The notes: a model not told the origin generated them from the sequence alone. A stretch of DNA of 64,000 nucleotides from Cellulosimicrobium terreum (GCA_014803435.1 JACYFD010000004.1:535095-599094), one strand, 5' to 3'. Positions 29,051-38,441 are shown, counted from the first letter of the stretch. A program made the numbers and translations.

Positions 29051-31354
29051 TCAGCCGACGGTGCAGGTCGCGCCGTTCAGCTCGAAGGCCGTCGGCGCGG
29101 CGTTGGTCCCCGAGTGGGAGCCGTTGAAGCCGACCTCGACGCTGGCGCCCGCGCCGAGCGTGGTGTTCCACGCCGCGGGGGTCACCGTCACCTGGGAGCC
29201 CTGCTGCGCGTACTGCGCCGACCAGCCCTGCGTGATCGTCTGGCCGTCCGCGAAGGCGAACGTCAGGGCCCAGCCCTGCACCGGCGCCCCCGAGTCGTTC
29301 GTGATCCGCAGCGACCCCGTGAACCCGGTGTTCCACGAGCTCGCGGTGTAGCGCACCGTGCACGCACCGCCCGGCGCCGGGCCGTCGTCCTCCGTCGTGC
29401 CCGACACGCTGCCCGACGTCGCGGACACGTTCCCTGCGGCGTCGAGCGCACGCACCGCGTAGGTGTGGGACGTGCCGGCCTCGAGCCCCGCGTCGGTGTA
29501 CGACGTCGCCGCGACCTCCGCGACGACCGCGCCGTCGCGGTACACCCGGTAGCCGGTCACGCCCGTGTCGTCGCTCGACGCGTTCCACGCGAGCGAGACC
29601 GACGAGGTGCTGACCCCGGAGACGCGCAGCCCCGTCGGTGCCGTGGGCGCCTGCGTGTCCTCGCCCGGCCCGCCGTCCTCGGCGGTCGTCACGGTGAGCG
29701 GGGCCGATGCGGTGGAGACGTTGCCCGCCGCGTCGCGTGCCCGCACCGTGACGGCGTAGGACGTGCCCGGCTCGAGACCGGTCACGGTGTACGACGTCGT
29801 CGCCGTCGTGCCGACGACAGCACCGTCGACGAGCACCGAGTACCCGGTCACCGCGCGGTCGTCGGTCGACGCCGTCCAGCGCACCGTCGCCGACGTCGTG
29901 GTGGTCGTCCCGGCCACGAGGGCGGTCGGGACGGACGGGGCCACGGTGTCACCGGGGACGGGTCCGCCGTCACCCTCGATGATGGGGTACGCGTTCTCGA
30001 CGAGCATCTCGAACTGCGTCTCGAACCACTGCCCCGCGAGCGGTGCGCCCGGGAGCGCGCCGGTGAGCTGGTTGGCCAGCTTGGGGGAGACGAACGTCGG
30101 GTCGCACATCCGGTCGAACCGCTTTCCCTGGTCGTTCGGGATGTCGGTCGACGCGCCGTCGGACTCGCCCGGAGGCTTGACCCAGACGTACGCGTGCAGG
30201 TGCGACTCCGGGTAGCCGGTGGGCGTGGCCTGCGGACGTTCGCCGATGCCGGCGCCCGCCGGGTTGCACCACGCGCCACGGTGGATGCGCTGGTCGACCC
30301 GGGACTCGTCGACGTAGGTGTTGAGGTTCGTGGACGTGCTCACCGCGGTCGGCCGCGCGTCGCCGCCCCACCCGTTGCGGGACGTGTCGATCAGCATGCC
30401 GATGGACGCGGGGAAGCCCTCCGCGACGAGCAGGTCGTACAGGTGCGCCGTCCAGTCGGTCTCGTCGAAGTCGGAGTTCCACTCGTAGAAGCTCGCGGAC
30501 CGGACCGGGGTGCTGCCGAGCTGGACGTCCTCGAGGAACGGCTCGCGCAGCGGGGTCGAGTTGGCGGTGTTGCTGACGAACCCGGTGACCGAGGCGTAGC
30601 CCGCCCGGGTCGACGTCACGACCTCCTTGAAGAGCTTCGCGGCGGGGCCCGAGTTGCTCGGCCAGCCGAGCCATCCTGCGTGCGCCGCGTCGATGTAGGA
30701 GTAGACGTTGCCGACCGTGTACAGCTCGTCGAGCGCGTACCCCACGCCCGCGCGGTAGTACGGCGCGGACTGCTGGCACTCCGGCGTGCTGATGTTCGTG
30801 ATGAGGTTCGGGAGCGAGTCCGGCTCGATCGTCGCGGCGATGCGCAGCGACTCGTACCTCGGGTCGTCGAGGATGTCGACGATGGCGTCGATGTACTCGG
30901 TCTTGTAGCGCTCGAGCCCGGCGTCGGTGGCCGGCAGCTCGCCGTTGGAGGCGAGCGCGTAGCAGTCGCGACCGGGCAGGTCGTAGATGACGAGGTTGAA
31001 GACCATCGGCACGCCGGCCTGCTTCTGGGCGAGTGCCTCGTCGAGGTGGGATCGCAGCCCCGGCCCGTCGGCGTTGCCCTCGATCGCGCTGATCCGGTCC
31101 ATCCAGACCGCGGTGGGCTCCTCGGAGATGGCCAGCATCTGCGAGCCGAGCTCACCGCCGGCGCGGCCCGCTGCCGCCTCGACGTTCTCGGACCAGTAGG
31201 GGTTCACGTACTGGGTGGCGCCGGCGAACGGGTTGGTCACTCGTGCCTCGGCGGCGGTCGCGGGCGCCGTGACGGCGACCAGCGGAGCGCTCAGGAGCGC
31301 GAGCGACGCGACGACCGTCGCGCCCTTGCGCAGTCGACTCGATCGGGATGGCAC
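29051..31354 (-). CDS. Secreted exo-cellobiohydrolase (GH6-FnIII-FnIII-CBM2)
   Basis: A 767-residue secreted cellulase resembling C. fimi CbhA but with two rather than three FnIII modules. Signal peptide (cleavage near residue 35, PATAA/EA), GH6 domain about 38-475 (NLVIYDLPGRDC with the acid-site Asp, IEPDSLPNLI, DTSRNGWGG, YVWVKPPGESDG), FnIII about 480-565 and 575-655, and CBM2 about 665-767. GH6 exoenzymes release cellobiose from non-reducing ends. GTG start with GGAGG 5 nt upstream. An operator-like palindrome lies about 105 bp upstream, next to the lacI stop. Confidence 0.95.
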   Translation of the reverse strand: MPSRSSRLRKGATVVASLALLSAPLVAVTAPATAAEARVTNPFAGATQYVNPYWSENVEAAAGRAGGELGSQMLAISEEPTAVWMDRISAIEGNADGPGLRSHLDEALAQKQAGVPMVFNLVIYDLPGRDCYALASNGELPATDAGLERYKTEYIDAIVDILDDPRYESLRIAATIEPDSLPNLITNISTPECQQSAPYYRAGVGYALDELYTVGNVYSYIDAAHAGWLGWPSNSGPAAKLFKEVVTSTRAGYASVTGFVSNTANSTPLREPFLEDVQLGSTPVRSASFYEWNSDFDETDWTAHLYDLLVAEGFPASIGMLIDTSRNGWGGDARPTAVSTSTNLNTYVDESRVDQRIHRGAWCNPAGAGIGERPQATPTGYPESHLHAYVWVKPPGESDGASTDIPNDQGKRFDRMCDPTFVSPKLANQLTGALPGAPLAGQWFETQFEMLVENAYPIIEGDGGPVPGDTVAPSVPTALVAGTTTTTSATVRWTASTDDRAVTGYSVLVDGAVVGTTATTSYTVTGLEPGTSYAVTVRARDAAGNVSTASAPLTVTTAEDGGPGEDTQAPTAPTGLRVSGVSTSSVSLAWNASSDDTGVTGYRVYRDGAVVAEVAATSYTDAGLEAGTSHTYAVRALDAAGNVSATSGSVSGTTEDDGPAPGGACTVRYTASSWNTGFTGSLRITNDSGAPVQGWALTFAFADGQTITQGWSAQYAQQGSQVTVTPAAWNTTLGAGASVEVGFNGSHSGTNAAPTAFELNGATCTVG

Positions 31355-31458
31355 AGGATCCTCCAGCGGTTCTGGGAGCACGGACGGCGTCCGCGCGTCG
31401 GCCGTTGCTCGTCCGACGGGCACCAACGTGGGGGCATCGTGCCGACCTGCACAGAGGC

Positions 31459-31470
31459 TGAAACGTTTAG
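31459..31470. promoter_or_regulatory. LacI-type operator (upstream of GH6 gene)
   Basis: TGAAACGTTTAG carries the AAACGTTT palindromic core and overlaps the TAA stop of the lacI-type gene, about 105 bp ahead of the GH6 start. It matches the sites at 27501 and 35490. Confidence 0.6.
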
Positions 31471-32639
31471 GCGGTCCGGGGCGGTGCCGTGGTCCCGCGC
31501 AGCACGAGCTTCGCGACGGGCGTGGGCGGCACCTCGGGGGCGTCGTCGCCCTTCTCGAGGACGCTCGCCCGCGCCCACCCCAGCCTCCGGACGACGGCAT
31601 CGGCCACCGCCGCCCCGAGGCGCTCGAAGGGTCGGTGCACCGCGGTCAGCGCAGGCGCGACGAGCCTGCACGTGGGTGAGTCCTCGCCCGAGAGCACCGA
31701 GAGGTCCCACGGGACCTCCAGCCCGCGCCGCCGGGCTGACTCGAGCACGGCGAGGGCGCTCGTGCCGCCCTCCGTCAGCACCGCGGTCGGGCGGTCGTCG
31801 CCCGCCAGGAGCCGTGCGGCGCTCGTGCGGGTCTCGTCCCACGTGCGGCACTCGACGAGCGTCACCCGGGTGTCGGGCCCACCCGCCTCGCCCATCGCCG
31901 CGTGCAGCGCCCGGGCCACGTCGTCGTGCGCGTCGCCGACGAGCAGCGCGACGTGACGGTGCCCGAGCTCGACCAGGTAGCGCGCCGCGCGCGCGTCGGC
32001 GTCACCGGTGAACCACAGCGTCTGGTCACCGGTCGTGACCCCGGGCCCGCCGCCCGTCCCGGTACCGGCACCGGCGTGGGCGCCGGTGTCGGCGTCGGGG
32101 GTGGCACCCAGCCTGCCCGTCCGTCGCGCCGAGACCTCGACCAGCGGGATGTCGTTGTCACGCGCGACCGTGCGCCGCGGGTCGCGGTCGTGCATCCCGG
32201 ACACCACGAACGCCGCGTGCCGGCGCTCGTGCCAGCCCGCCTCGATGTCGCGGGCACCGTGGCCCCGGTCGCTCACCACGGCGACGTCGAGCGCGACGTC
32301 GTGCTCGGCCAGACGTGGCCGCATCCCGGCCGCGAGGTCGAGGACGCGGACCGCCGCGGCGTCGTCCCGGACGGTGTGCACGACCTGCAGGCAGACGCTG
32401 CGGGCATGGGCGCGCAGCGCGCGGGCGGCTGCGCTCGGCCGCCAACCGAGGTCGTCCGCGGTCCGCAGGACGTGCCTGCGTGTGCGCTCGGAGACGCCCG
32501 GCCGGTCGTTCAGCGCGTAGGACACGACCGCGATCGAGACGCCCGCCGCGCGGGCGACGTCGGTGATGGTGATACGGCGTCCGGCAGGGTCCGGACGAGC
32601 CTGTGGCGACGATGCCCCCGGCGACGAATGTGTGGTCAC
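31467..32639 (-). CDS. LacI-family transcriptional regulator
   Basis: A 390-residue repressor. The LacI helix-turn-helix is clear (ITITDVARAAGVSIAVVSYALN, about 23-75, followed by the hinge-like AAARALRAHARSV), then a type-1 periplasmic-binding-like effector domain with an inserted Gly/Ala/Thr-rich loop (about 175-205). A GTG start with GGGAG upstream was preferred over an ATG 30 bases further upstream that lacks a ribosome site. It sits between the GH6 gene and the divergent sensor gene, so control of the cellulase operators nearby is likely, in the manner of CebR or CelR, which respond to cello-oligosaccharides. Effector identity is inferred. Confidence 0.92.
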   Translation of the reverse strand: MTTHSSPGASSPQARPDPAGRRITITDVARAAGVSIAVVSYALNDRPGVSERTRRHVLRTADDLGWRPSAAARALRAHARSVCLQVVHTVRDDAAAVRVLDLAAGMRPRLAEHDVALDVAVVSDRGHGARDIEAGWHERRHAAFVVSGMHDRDPRRTVARDNDIPLVEVSARRTGRLGATPDADTGAHAGAGTGTGGGPGVTTGDQTLWFTGDADARAARYLVELGHRHVALLVGDAHDDVARALHAAMGEAGGPDTRVTLVECRTWDETRTSAARLLAGDDRPTAVLTEGGTSALAVLESARRRGLEVPWDLSVLSGEDSPTCRLVAPALTAVHRPFERLGAAVADAVVRRLGWARASVLEKGDDAPEVPPTPVAKLVLRGTTAPPRTA

Positions 32640-32664
32640 GCTCCCACACTGTGCCCGGTTTGGG

Positions 32665-32675
32665 TGCATGATGCA
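32665..32675. promoter_or_regulatory. Palindrome in the lacI/sensor divergent promoter
   Basis: TGCATGATGCA is a perfect 11-bp inverted repeat with a single central base, located between the divergent lacI and sensor starts. It differs from the GAAACGTTTC sites, so it may be a site for another factor or an autoregulatory site. Confidence 0.35.
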
Positions 32676-32687
32676 TAGCGGGACTCG

Positions 32688-35492
32688 ATGACGAGGACGG
32701 TGGTGCACATGTCGACGGACGCGACGAGGCGGACGAGGCAGGGTGACGAGCAGCTGACGTTCGGGGTGCTCTGCCCCGTGGTCGGAGGCTTCTACTTCGG
32801 GCGCTCGCTGGCGGGAATCGCCCGCGTGCTGCGCGGGTACGGCCATCGGGTGGTGGCGCTGCAGACCTACCCCGCCGACCTCGACCGGGACGAGTTCCCC
32901 GGCCCGCCCGGTCGCCGCCCCGTCCTCGGGCGGTCCTCGTTCGACGGGTTCGTCGTCATGACGACGGCGCTCGCCGAGGCCGAGCTGCGCGAGCTCGACG
33001 CTTCCGGGGTCCCGCTCGTCCTCATCGGCGTGCGCGACGACGGCCTGCGGGCCCCGACCGTCGCACCCGACAACGCCGGCGGGGTACGGGCGGCGATCGA
33101 CCATCTCGTCGAGCACGGGCACCGCCGGATCGGCTTCCTGGGCAACACCGAGCAGCGGGACACCCTCGAGCGCTACGAGGCGTACCGGTCCGCCCTGGAC
33201 GCGCACGGGATCGTCGGGTCGCCGTCCTGGGTCTACCGCACCCGCGACAACCAGGAGGCTGCGGCCGAGACGGTCGCGCGTCGCCTCGTCGCGCGCGGCC
33301 TGCCGACGACCGCGACCTTCGCCGCGACAGACCGCAACGCGATCGGGTTCATGCGGGGGCTGCAGTCGGGCGGGCTGACGCTGCCCGGCGACCAGGCCGT
33401 CGTCGGGTTCGACCACGCGGACTCGGGTGCGCGGTCCCGACCCCGGCTGTCCACCGTCGACCCCCTCCACGACCAGGTGGGAGAGCGGGTCGCGGAGCTG
33501 CTCGTCGCCCGGGTCCAGGGCTGGGGCGTGGCGCGTGAGCACCGGCTGGGTCGGGCGGCGCTCATCCGTCGTGAGTCGTGCGGGTGCGTGCAGGGGACCC
33601 AGGGGGAGATCATCGAGACCGGCCCGACCGCGCTGACGGGGGCCGGCGCGACGTCTCCCGGTCCGTCCGCCACGGCCGGGGGCCGGGCCCTCGACGACGT
33701 CGCGCGGGTCGTGTTCGCCTCCGCCGCGGAGCCGTCCGACGTGCGCGCCTCCCGCCGCAGGAACCGGTCGGGACCGCGCGACGCGCTGGGTCGCTCCGCG
33801 CTGGTCGACGGCTGGCTGCTCGCCCTGCGTCACCTGCTGCGTGGCGCTGCCGAGTGCGGTGCCGTCCCGCCGGCCGCGGCGGTGCGGTCGCTCGCCGACC
33901 GTACGGCGGCGCTGCGCCCGTCCCAGGAGGCGCTCGAGCAGCTCGTGCCCGCGGTCTGCGCCGAGGTCGAGGAGGTCGTGGCGGACCTGCGGCGACGCCG
34001 CGCGACCACCCGGGCGACCCAGATCGGGCGGACCGTGCTCGCCCGTGGCGTCACCCGTGCCGAGCGGCCCGCGCTGTCCGCCGTCGCACGGACCGACGCC
34101 GTGCGGGCGACCGCGACCGAGGTGCTCGCCGCGCTGGCCCGCGGGTGCGCGCACGGCGCCCTCGCGCGCGCCGGCCGCCTCGAGCAGGACCTCGTCGACC
34201 TCTACGAGGTCGACCTCGGGCTCCGGCGCTGCGACGGGGAGGCGCTGCGGCGGCTCGACTGGATCCCGCGCGGGCTCGGCGGGACAGCCGCGCTCGCACT
34301 GTGGGACGACGACCCGGACGGGACGGGCCGCCGCGTGCTGCGCCTGGTTGGCGTGCGGGGCGGGGGCGCCGTCGTCGAACGTCTCGTCGGGACGACCGCG
34401 CCGACGGAGTGCTTCCCTCCGCGCGAGCTGACCGACCCGCGGTCGCTCACCGTCGTGGCCCCGGTCGCGTTCGGACGCTCCGACTGGGGCTTCCTCGTCG
34501 TCAGCGGTCTCGTGGACACGCGCGCGACGAGCACGCGCGAGCGCTACAACCACTGGGCGGCGATGCTCGCGGTCGCGCTCGACCAGGAGGCGCTGCTGTC
34601 GTCGCTGCAGGAGCAGCGGCACGCCCTCGCCGACGCCGCCGAACAGGTGCGCGAGCTCGCCCTCGAGGTCGAGGCGGGCGCGGAGCGCGCCGCGCTGGTG
34701 TCGATCGCCGCGCACGACGGCACGTGGGACTGGGACGTCGAGTCGGGGATCGTGCAGTTCTCGCCCGCCTGGGCCCGGATCGTCGGGTGCGACCCCGAGA
34801 GCCTGCGCGACGACCCCGACGAGTGGATCGGGCGCGTCCACCCGGGCGACGTGCAGACCGTGCACGCCGCGCTCGCGGCGCAGCTCTCGGGATCGAAGGA
34901 GCCGCTCGACGTCGAGCACCGGCTCCGCGGCGCCGACGGCGCGTACCTGTCGGTCCGGTGCCGAGCCGTGACCGTGCACGACGCCGGTGGACGCCCCGCG
35001 CGCATGGTGGGGGCGCTCGCGGTCCTGTCCGACGTCGAGCGCTACCGCAACGAGCTCCGCGGGCACGTCCTCGTCGACCCCGACTCCGGACTGCTCGACC
35101 GCGCCCTCCTCGTGGACCGGCTGGCGCAGGCCGTGGAGCGCGCGTCCCGGGTCCCGGGCTACGACGCCCACGTGCTCGCGGTCGGGTTCCCGGCACCGCC
35201 CACGGTGCCCACGCTGCACCGGCTCGCGGGTGCGCTCGGCGCCGGCGACTCCGTGAGCGAGCTGGCGCCGCACGACCTGGTGGTCCTCCTCGACGGCATG
35301 GACGCCGAGGGAGCGGCACGCGCGGCGATCCGGGTCGAGGCCGCCCTGGGTCGTGGCGTGCTGGTCGAGGCCGTCGGGTCGGTCTCGGCCGCTCCCGACG
35401 CCCCGGAGCTGCTGCGCCGCGCCGGTGCCGCGCTGGCCCGGCGCCGGGCCTGGTCGCTCGTGCAGGGACCGGTCCGGGCGGGGCGTGCCTGA
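32688..35492 (+). CDS. LacI-like sugar-sensor, PAS and degenerate GGDEF protein
   Basis: A 934-residue protein with an unusual architecture. Residues about 20-310 form a LacI/PBP1-type sensor without any DNA-binding domain (FGVLCPVVGGFYFGRSLAGI, DNAGGVRAAIDHLVEHGHRRIGFLG, VVGFDH), ending with RRESCGC. A helical and GAF-like middle region (about 340-650) is followed by a PAS domain (about 665-785: WDWDVESGIVQFSPAWARIVG) and a GGDEF-like end (LVDPDSGLLDRALLVDRLAQAVERA) that lacks the GG(D/E)EF signature, so cyclase activity is unlikely. No signal peptide or TM segment. An ATG at 32709 is an alternative start. A cytoplasmic sugar-responsive signalling protein is inferred. Confidence 0.78.
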   Translation: MTRTVVHMSTDATRRTRQGDEQLTFGVLCPVVGGFYFGRSLAGIARVLRGYGHRVVALQTYPADLDRDEFPGPPGRRPVLGRSSFDGFVVMTTALAEAELRELDASGVPLVLIGVRDDGLRAPTVAPDNAGGVRAAIDHLVEHGHRRIGFLGNTEQRDTLERYEAYRSALDAHGIVGSPSWVYRTRDNQEAAAETVARRLVARGLPTTATFAATDRNAIGFMRGLQSGGLTLPGDQAVVGFDHADSGARSRPRLSTVDPLHDQVGERVAELLVARVQGWGVAREHRLGRAALIRRESCGCVQGTQGEIIETGPTALTGAGATSPGPSATAGGRALDDVARVVFASAAEPSDVRASRRRNRSGPRDALGRSALVDGWLLALRHLLRGAAECGAVPPAAAVRSLADRTAALRPSQEALEQLVPAVCAEVEEVVADLRRRRATTRATQIGRTVLARGVTRAERPALSAVARTDAVRATATEVLAALARGCAHGALARAGRLEQDLVDLYEVDLGLRRCDGEALRRLDWIPRGLGGTAALALWDDDPDGTGRRVLRLVGVRGGGAVVERLVGTTAPTECFPPRELTDPRSLTVVAPVAFGRSDWGFLVVSGLVDTRATSTRERYNHWAAMLAVALDQEALLSSLQEQRHALADAAEQVRELALEVEAGAERAALVSIAAHDGTWDWDVESGIVQFSPAWARIVGCDPESLRDDPDEWIGRVHPGDVQTVHAALAAQLSGSKEPLDVEHRLRGADGAYLSVRCRAVTVHDAGGRPARMVGALAVLSDVERYRNELRGHVLVDPDSGLLDRALLVDRLAQAVERASRVPGYDAHVLAVGFPAPPTVPTLHRLAGALGAGDSVSELAPHDLVVLLDGMDAEGAARAAIRVEAALGRGVLVEAVGSVSAAPDAPELLRRAGAALARRRAWSLVQGPVRAGRA

Positions 35493-35501
35493 AACGTTTC
35501 G
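35490..35501. promoter_or_regulatory. LacI-type operator (upstream of GH48 gene)
   Basis: TGAAACGTTTCG contains the perfect palindrome GAAACGTTTC, overlapping the stop of the sensor gene and lying 5 bp before a possible -35 (TTGTCC, 35506-35511), 117 bp ahead of the GH48 ATG. This is the strongest of the related sites. Confidence 0.7.
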
Positions 35502-35617
35502 TGGATTGTCCCGCGTCGCCGCTGCCCGTGACAGTCGGCCCAACCGCCGCTGCGGGCCGCCGACGAGGGTGGTGCACGTCAGCCGCCGCGGCGGTCTCGA
35601 CGACGAGAGGCACCACG

Positions 35618-38368
35618 ATGCCACGATCACCCCGGCGCACAGCGCCACCCCGTCCGCAACGGCCCGTGGTGCACCGGCGCTCGCGTCGCGCCGGCCGCGC
35701 GAGCGTGGCGGCGCTCGCCGCGAGCGCGACGCTCGCCGCGACGGCGTTCGCCGCCGTGCAGCCGGCGAACGCCGGACCGGCAGAACCGGCCGGTGCCGCG
35801 AGCACCGCCCCCGTGGCGCCGGTCGCGGCCGTCGCCGACGGGGAGTCCACGCAGCGGTTCCTGGAGCTCTACGACAAGATCCACGACCCGGCGAACGGCT
35901 ACTTCTCCCCGCAGGGGATCCCCTACCACGCGGTCGAGACGCTCATGGTCGAGGCGCCCGACTACGGCCATGAGACGACGTCCGAGGCGTACTCCTTCTG
36001 GCTGTGGCTCGAGACCTCCTACGGGCAGGTCACGGGTGACTGGGAGCCGTTCAACCACGCGTGGGACACGCTCGAGCGGTACATGATCCCGACGACGGAG
36101 AACCAGCCGACCAACGGGGCGTACGACCCGGCCGAGCCGGCCACGTACGCGCCCGAGGCGAACCACCCGAGCCAGTACCCGGCGCAGCTCGACACGTCGG
36201 TCGCGGTCGGGACCGACCCGATCGGCGCCGAGCTGAGGTCCACCTACGGCACGCCGGAGGTCTACGGCATGCACTGGCTGGCCGACGTGGACAACGTCTA
36301 CGGGTTCGGCGCCGCGCCGGGCTCCTCGACTCTCCTCGGCCCCGACCACGAGGGCACGTCGTACATCAACACCTTCCAGCGCGGGCCGCAGGAGTCGGTC
36401 TGGGAGACGGTGCCGCAGCCGTCCATCGACGACTTCAGCTATGGGGGCGAGAACGGCTACCTCGACCTGTTCACCGGCGACGCGTCCTACGCGAAGCAGT
36501 GGAAGTACACGAACGCACCGGACGCCGACGCGCGCGCCGTGGAGGCCGCGTACTGGGCCAACAAGTTCGCGACCGAGCAGGGCCAGCCCGAGGCTGTCGC
36601 CGACACGGTCGGCAAGGCCTCCAGGATGGGCGACTACCTGCGCTACGCCCTGTTCGACAAGTACTTCAAGACGCCCGGCTGCGAGTCGGCGACGTGCCCC
36701 GCGGGGACGGGGCGCGACAGCGCGCACTACCTGCTCTCCTGGTACTACGCGTGGGGCGGCGCGCTCGACACCTCCGGCCCGTGGGCGTGGCGCATCGGCT
36801 CCAGCCACGCGCACTTCGGCTACCAGAACCCCATGGCGGCCTGGGCGCTCGCGAACGACCCCGCCCTCACCCCCGACTCGCCGACAGCCGCGGACGACTG
36901 GTCGACCAGCCTCGACCGGCAGATCGAGCTCTTCCAGTGGCTCCAGTCACCCGAGGGCGGGATCGCCGGCGGGTCGACCAACAGCTGGGACGGCCACTAC
37001 GCCGACCGGCCCGACGACGTCGCCACGTTCTACGACATGGCCTACCAGGAGGCGCCGGTCTACCACGACCCGCCGTCCAACACGTGGATGGGCATGCAGG
37101 GCTGGGGCGTCGAGCGGATCGCGCAGCTCTACGAGGAGACCGGTGACGAGCGTGCCGAGGCCATCCTCGACCGCTGGGTGCCGTGGGTCATGGACCACAT
37201 CACCGTCACCGAGGAGTCCTGGCAGATCCCGTCGAACCTCGCCTGGTCCGGCCAGCCCGACGACTGGGACGCCGCCGACCCGGGCGACAACGCGGGGCTG
37301 AGCGTCGAGGTGACCGGCTACGGCCAGGACGTCGGCGTCGCCGGCGCGCTCGCCCGCTCGCTCATGTACTACGCGGCCGGCGGCGAGGGAGCGGTGCACG
37401 CCCAGGCGCAGCAGGCCTCCTACGACCTGCTCGACGCGATCTGGACGCAGAACAGCGACCCGATCGGAGTCGCCAGCACCGAGACCCGTGCGGACTACGC
37501 GCGGTTCGACGACGTGCTGACCTCGACCGACGGGAACGGGGTGTACGTCCCGCAGGGGTGGAGCGGCACCATGCCGAACGGTGACGTCGTCGAGCCCGGC
37601 GTCTCGTTCCTCGACATCCGGTCGTTCTACACCGAGGACCCCGACTGGGCGAAGGTCCAGGCCCACCTCGACGGCGGCCCGGCACCGGAGTTCACCTACC
37701 ACCGGTTCTGGGCGCAGACGGCGGTCGCGACGGCGCTCGCGGACTACGACCGCCTGTTCGGCGAGGACGTCCCGCCGGTCGACGACACCGAAGCACCCAC
37801 GGTCCCGGGGGGCCTCGCGGTCGTCGGGCAGACCGGCACGACGGTGTCGCTCGCGTGGGAGGCGTCGACGGACGACACCCGGGTGAACGGGTACACGGTG
37901 CGTCGTGGCGGCGAGGTCGTCGGCACCACCGGTGGCAGCGTCACGACGTTCACCGACGACGGGCTGGAGCCCGCGACGTCGTACACCTGGACGGTGAGCG
38001 CGCGCGACGCGGCGGGCAACGTCTCGGCGGAGTCCGGCGCGGTCACGGGGACGACCGACGAGGACGCCGGGCCCGAGCCCGGTGCCTGCACGGCGGCGTA
38101 CACGACCGTCGGGTCGTGGGGCGGCGGGTACCAGGGCGAGGTCACGGTGACCGCCGGTCCCGCCGGCGTCGCCGGGTGGACGGTCGCGCTCGACCTCGCA
38201 CCGGGCGGCTTCTCGCAGGCCTGGAACGCGACGACGAGCGTGAGCGGCGGCGTGCTGACCGCGACGAACGTCGGCTGGAACGGGACCCTCGGGGCCGGCG
38301 CGCGGACGTCGTTCGGGTTCATCGGCACGGGGAGCCCGCCGGCCGGCACGGCGGTCAGCTGCGGCTGA
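35618..38368 (+). CDS. Secreted processive cellulase (GH48-FnIII-CBM2)
   Basis: A 916-residue secreted GH48 enzyme like C. fimi CbhB but with one FnIII module. A long Arg-rich, twin-arginine-containing signal region (cleavage near residue 52, NAG), GH48 catalytic domain about 78-715 (YFSPQGIPYHAVETLMVEAPDYG, SEAYSFWLWLETSYG, GQNPMAAWAL-type and PPSNTWMGMQGWG segments), FnIII about 722-810, and CBM2 about 815-916. GH48 enzymes act processively from cellulose reducing ends and cooperate with GH6 exoenzymes. ATG with GAGAGG upstream. The operator at 35490 implies control with the GH6 gene. Confidence 0.95.
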   Translation: MPRSPRRTAPPRPQRPVVHRRSRRAGRASVAALAASATLAATAFAAVQPANAGPAEPAGAASTAPVAPVAAVADGESTQRFLELYDKIHDPANGYFSPQGIPYHAVETLMVEAPDYGHETTSEAYSFWLWLETSYGQVTGDWEPFNHAWDTLERYMIPTTENQPTNGAYDPAEPATYAPEANHPSQYPAQLDTSVAVGTDPIGAELRSTYGTPEVYGMHWLADVDNVYGFGAAPGSSTLLGPDHEGTSYINTFQRGPQESVWETVPQPSIDDFSYGGENGYLDLFTGDASYAKQWKYTNAPDADARAVEAAYWANKFATEQGQPEAVADTVGKASRMGDYLRYALFDKYFKTPGCESATCPAGTGRDSAHYLLSWYYAWGGALDTSGPWAWRIGSSHAHFGYQNPMAAWALANDPALTPDSPTAADDWSTSLDRQIELFQWLQSPEGGIAGGSTNSWDGHYADRPDDVATFYDMAYQEAPVYHDPPSNTWMGMQGWGVERIAQLYEETGDERAEAILDRWVPWVMDHITVTEESWQIPSNLAWSGQPDDWDAADPGDNAGLSVEVTGYGQDVGVAGALARSLMYYAAGGEGAVHAQAQQASYDLLDAIWTQNSDPIGVASTETRADYARFDDVLTSTDGNGVYVPQGWSGTMPNGDVVEPGVSFLDIRSFYTEDPDWAKVQAHLDGGPAPEFTYHRFWAQTAVATALADYDRLFGEDVPPVDDTEAPTVPGGLAVVGQTGTTVSLAWEASTDDTRVNGYTVRRGGEVVGTTGGSVTTFTDDGLEPATSYTWTVSARDAAGNVSAESGAVTGTTDEDAGPEPGACTAAYTTVGSWGGGYQGEVTVTAGPAGVAGWTVALDLAPGGFSQAWNATTSVSGGVLTATNVGWNGTLGAGARTSFGFIGTGSPPAGTAVSCG

Positions 38369-38402
38369 GCCCTGGCCGACCCGCGGCTGACGGTCCCGTG
38401 AC

Positions 38403-38441
38403 GGTCCGCCTCCCGGCGCTCACAGCGCCGGGAGGCGGACC
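38403..38441. terminator. Convergent hairpin terminator, GH48 / tesB
   Basis: A perfect 18-bp inverted repeat (GGTCCGCCTCCCGGCGCT with AGCGCCGGGAGGCGGACC) around CAC. One arm encodes the last residues of the tesB product, so the gene ends inside its own terminator and the hairpin serves both strands. Confidence 0.85.

Noticed and set aside
31467..35648. 1393-residue minus-strand frame ending in the LacI protein
   Set aside because: Everything before the LacI start is antisense to the sensor gene, low-complexity and without domains; it is an artefact of high GC.
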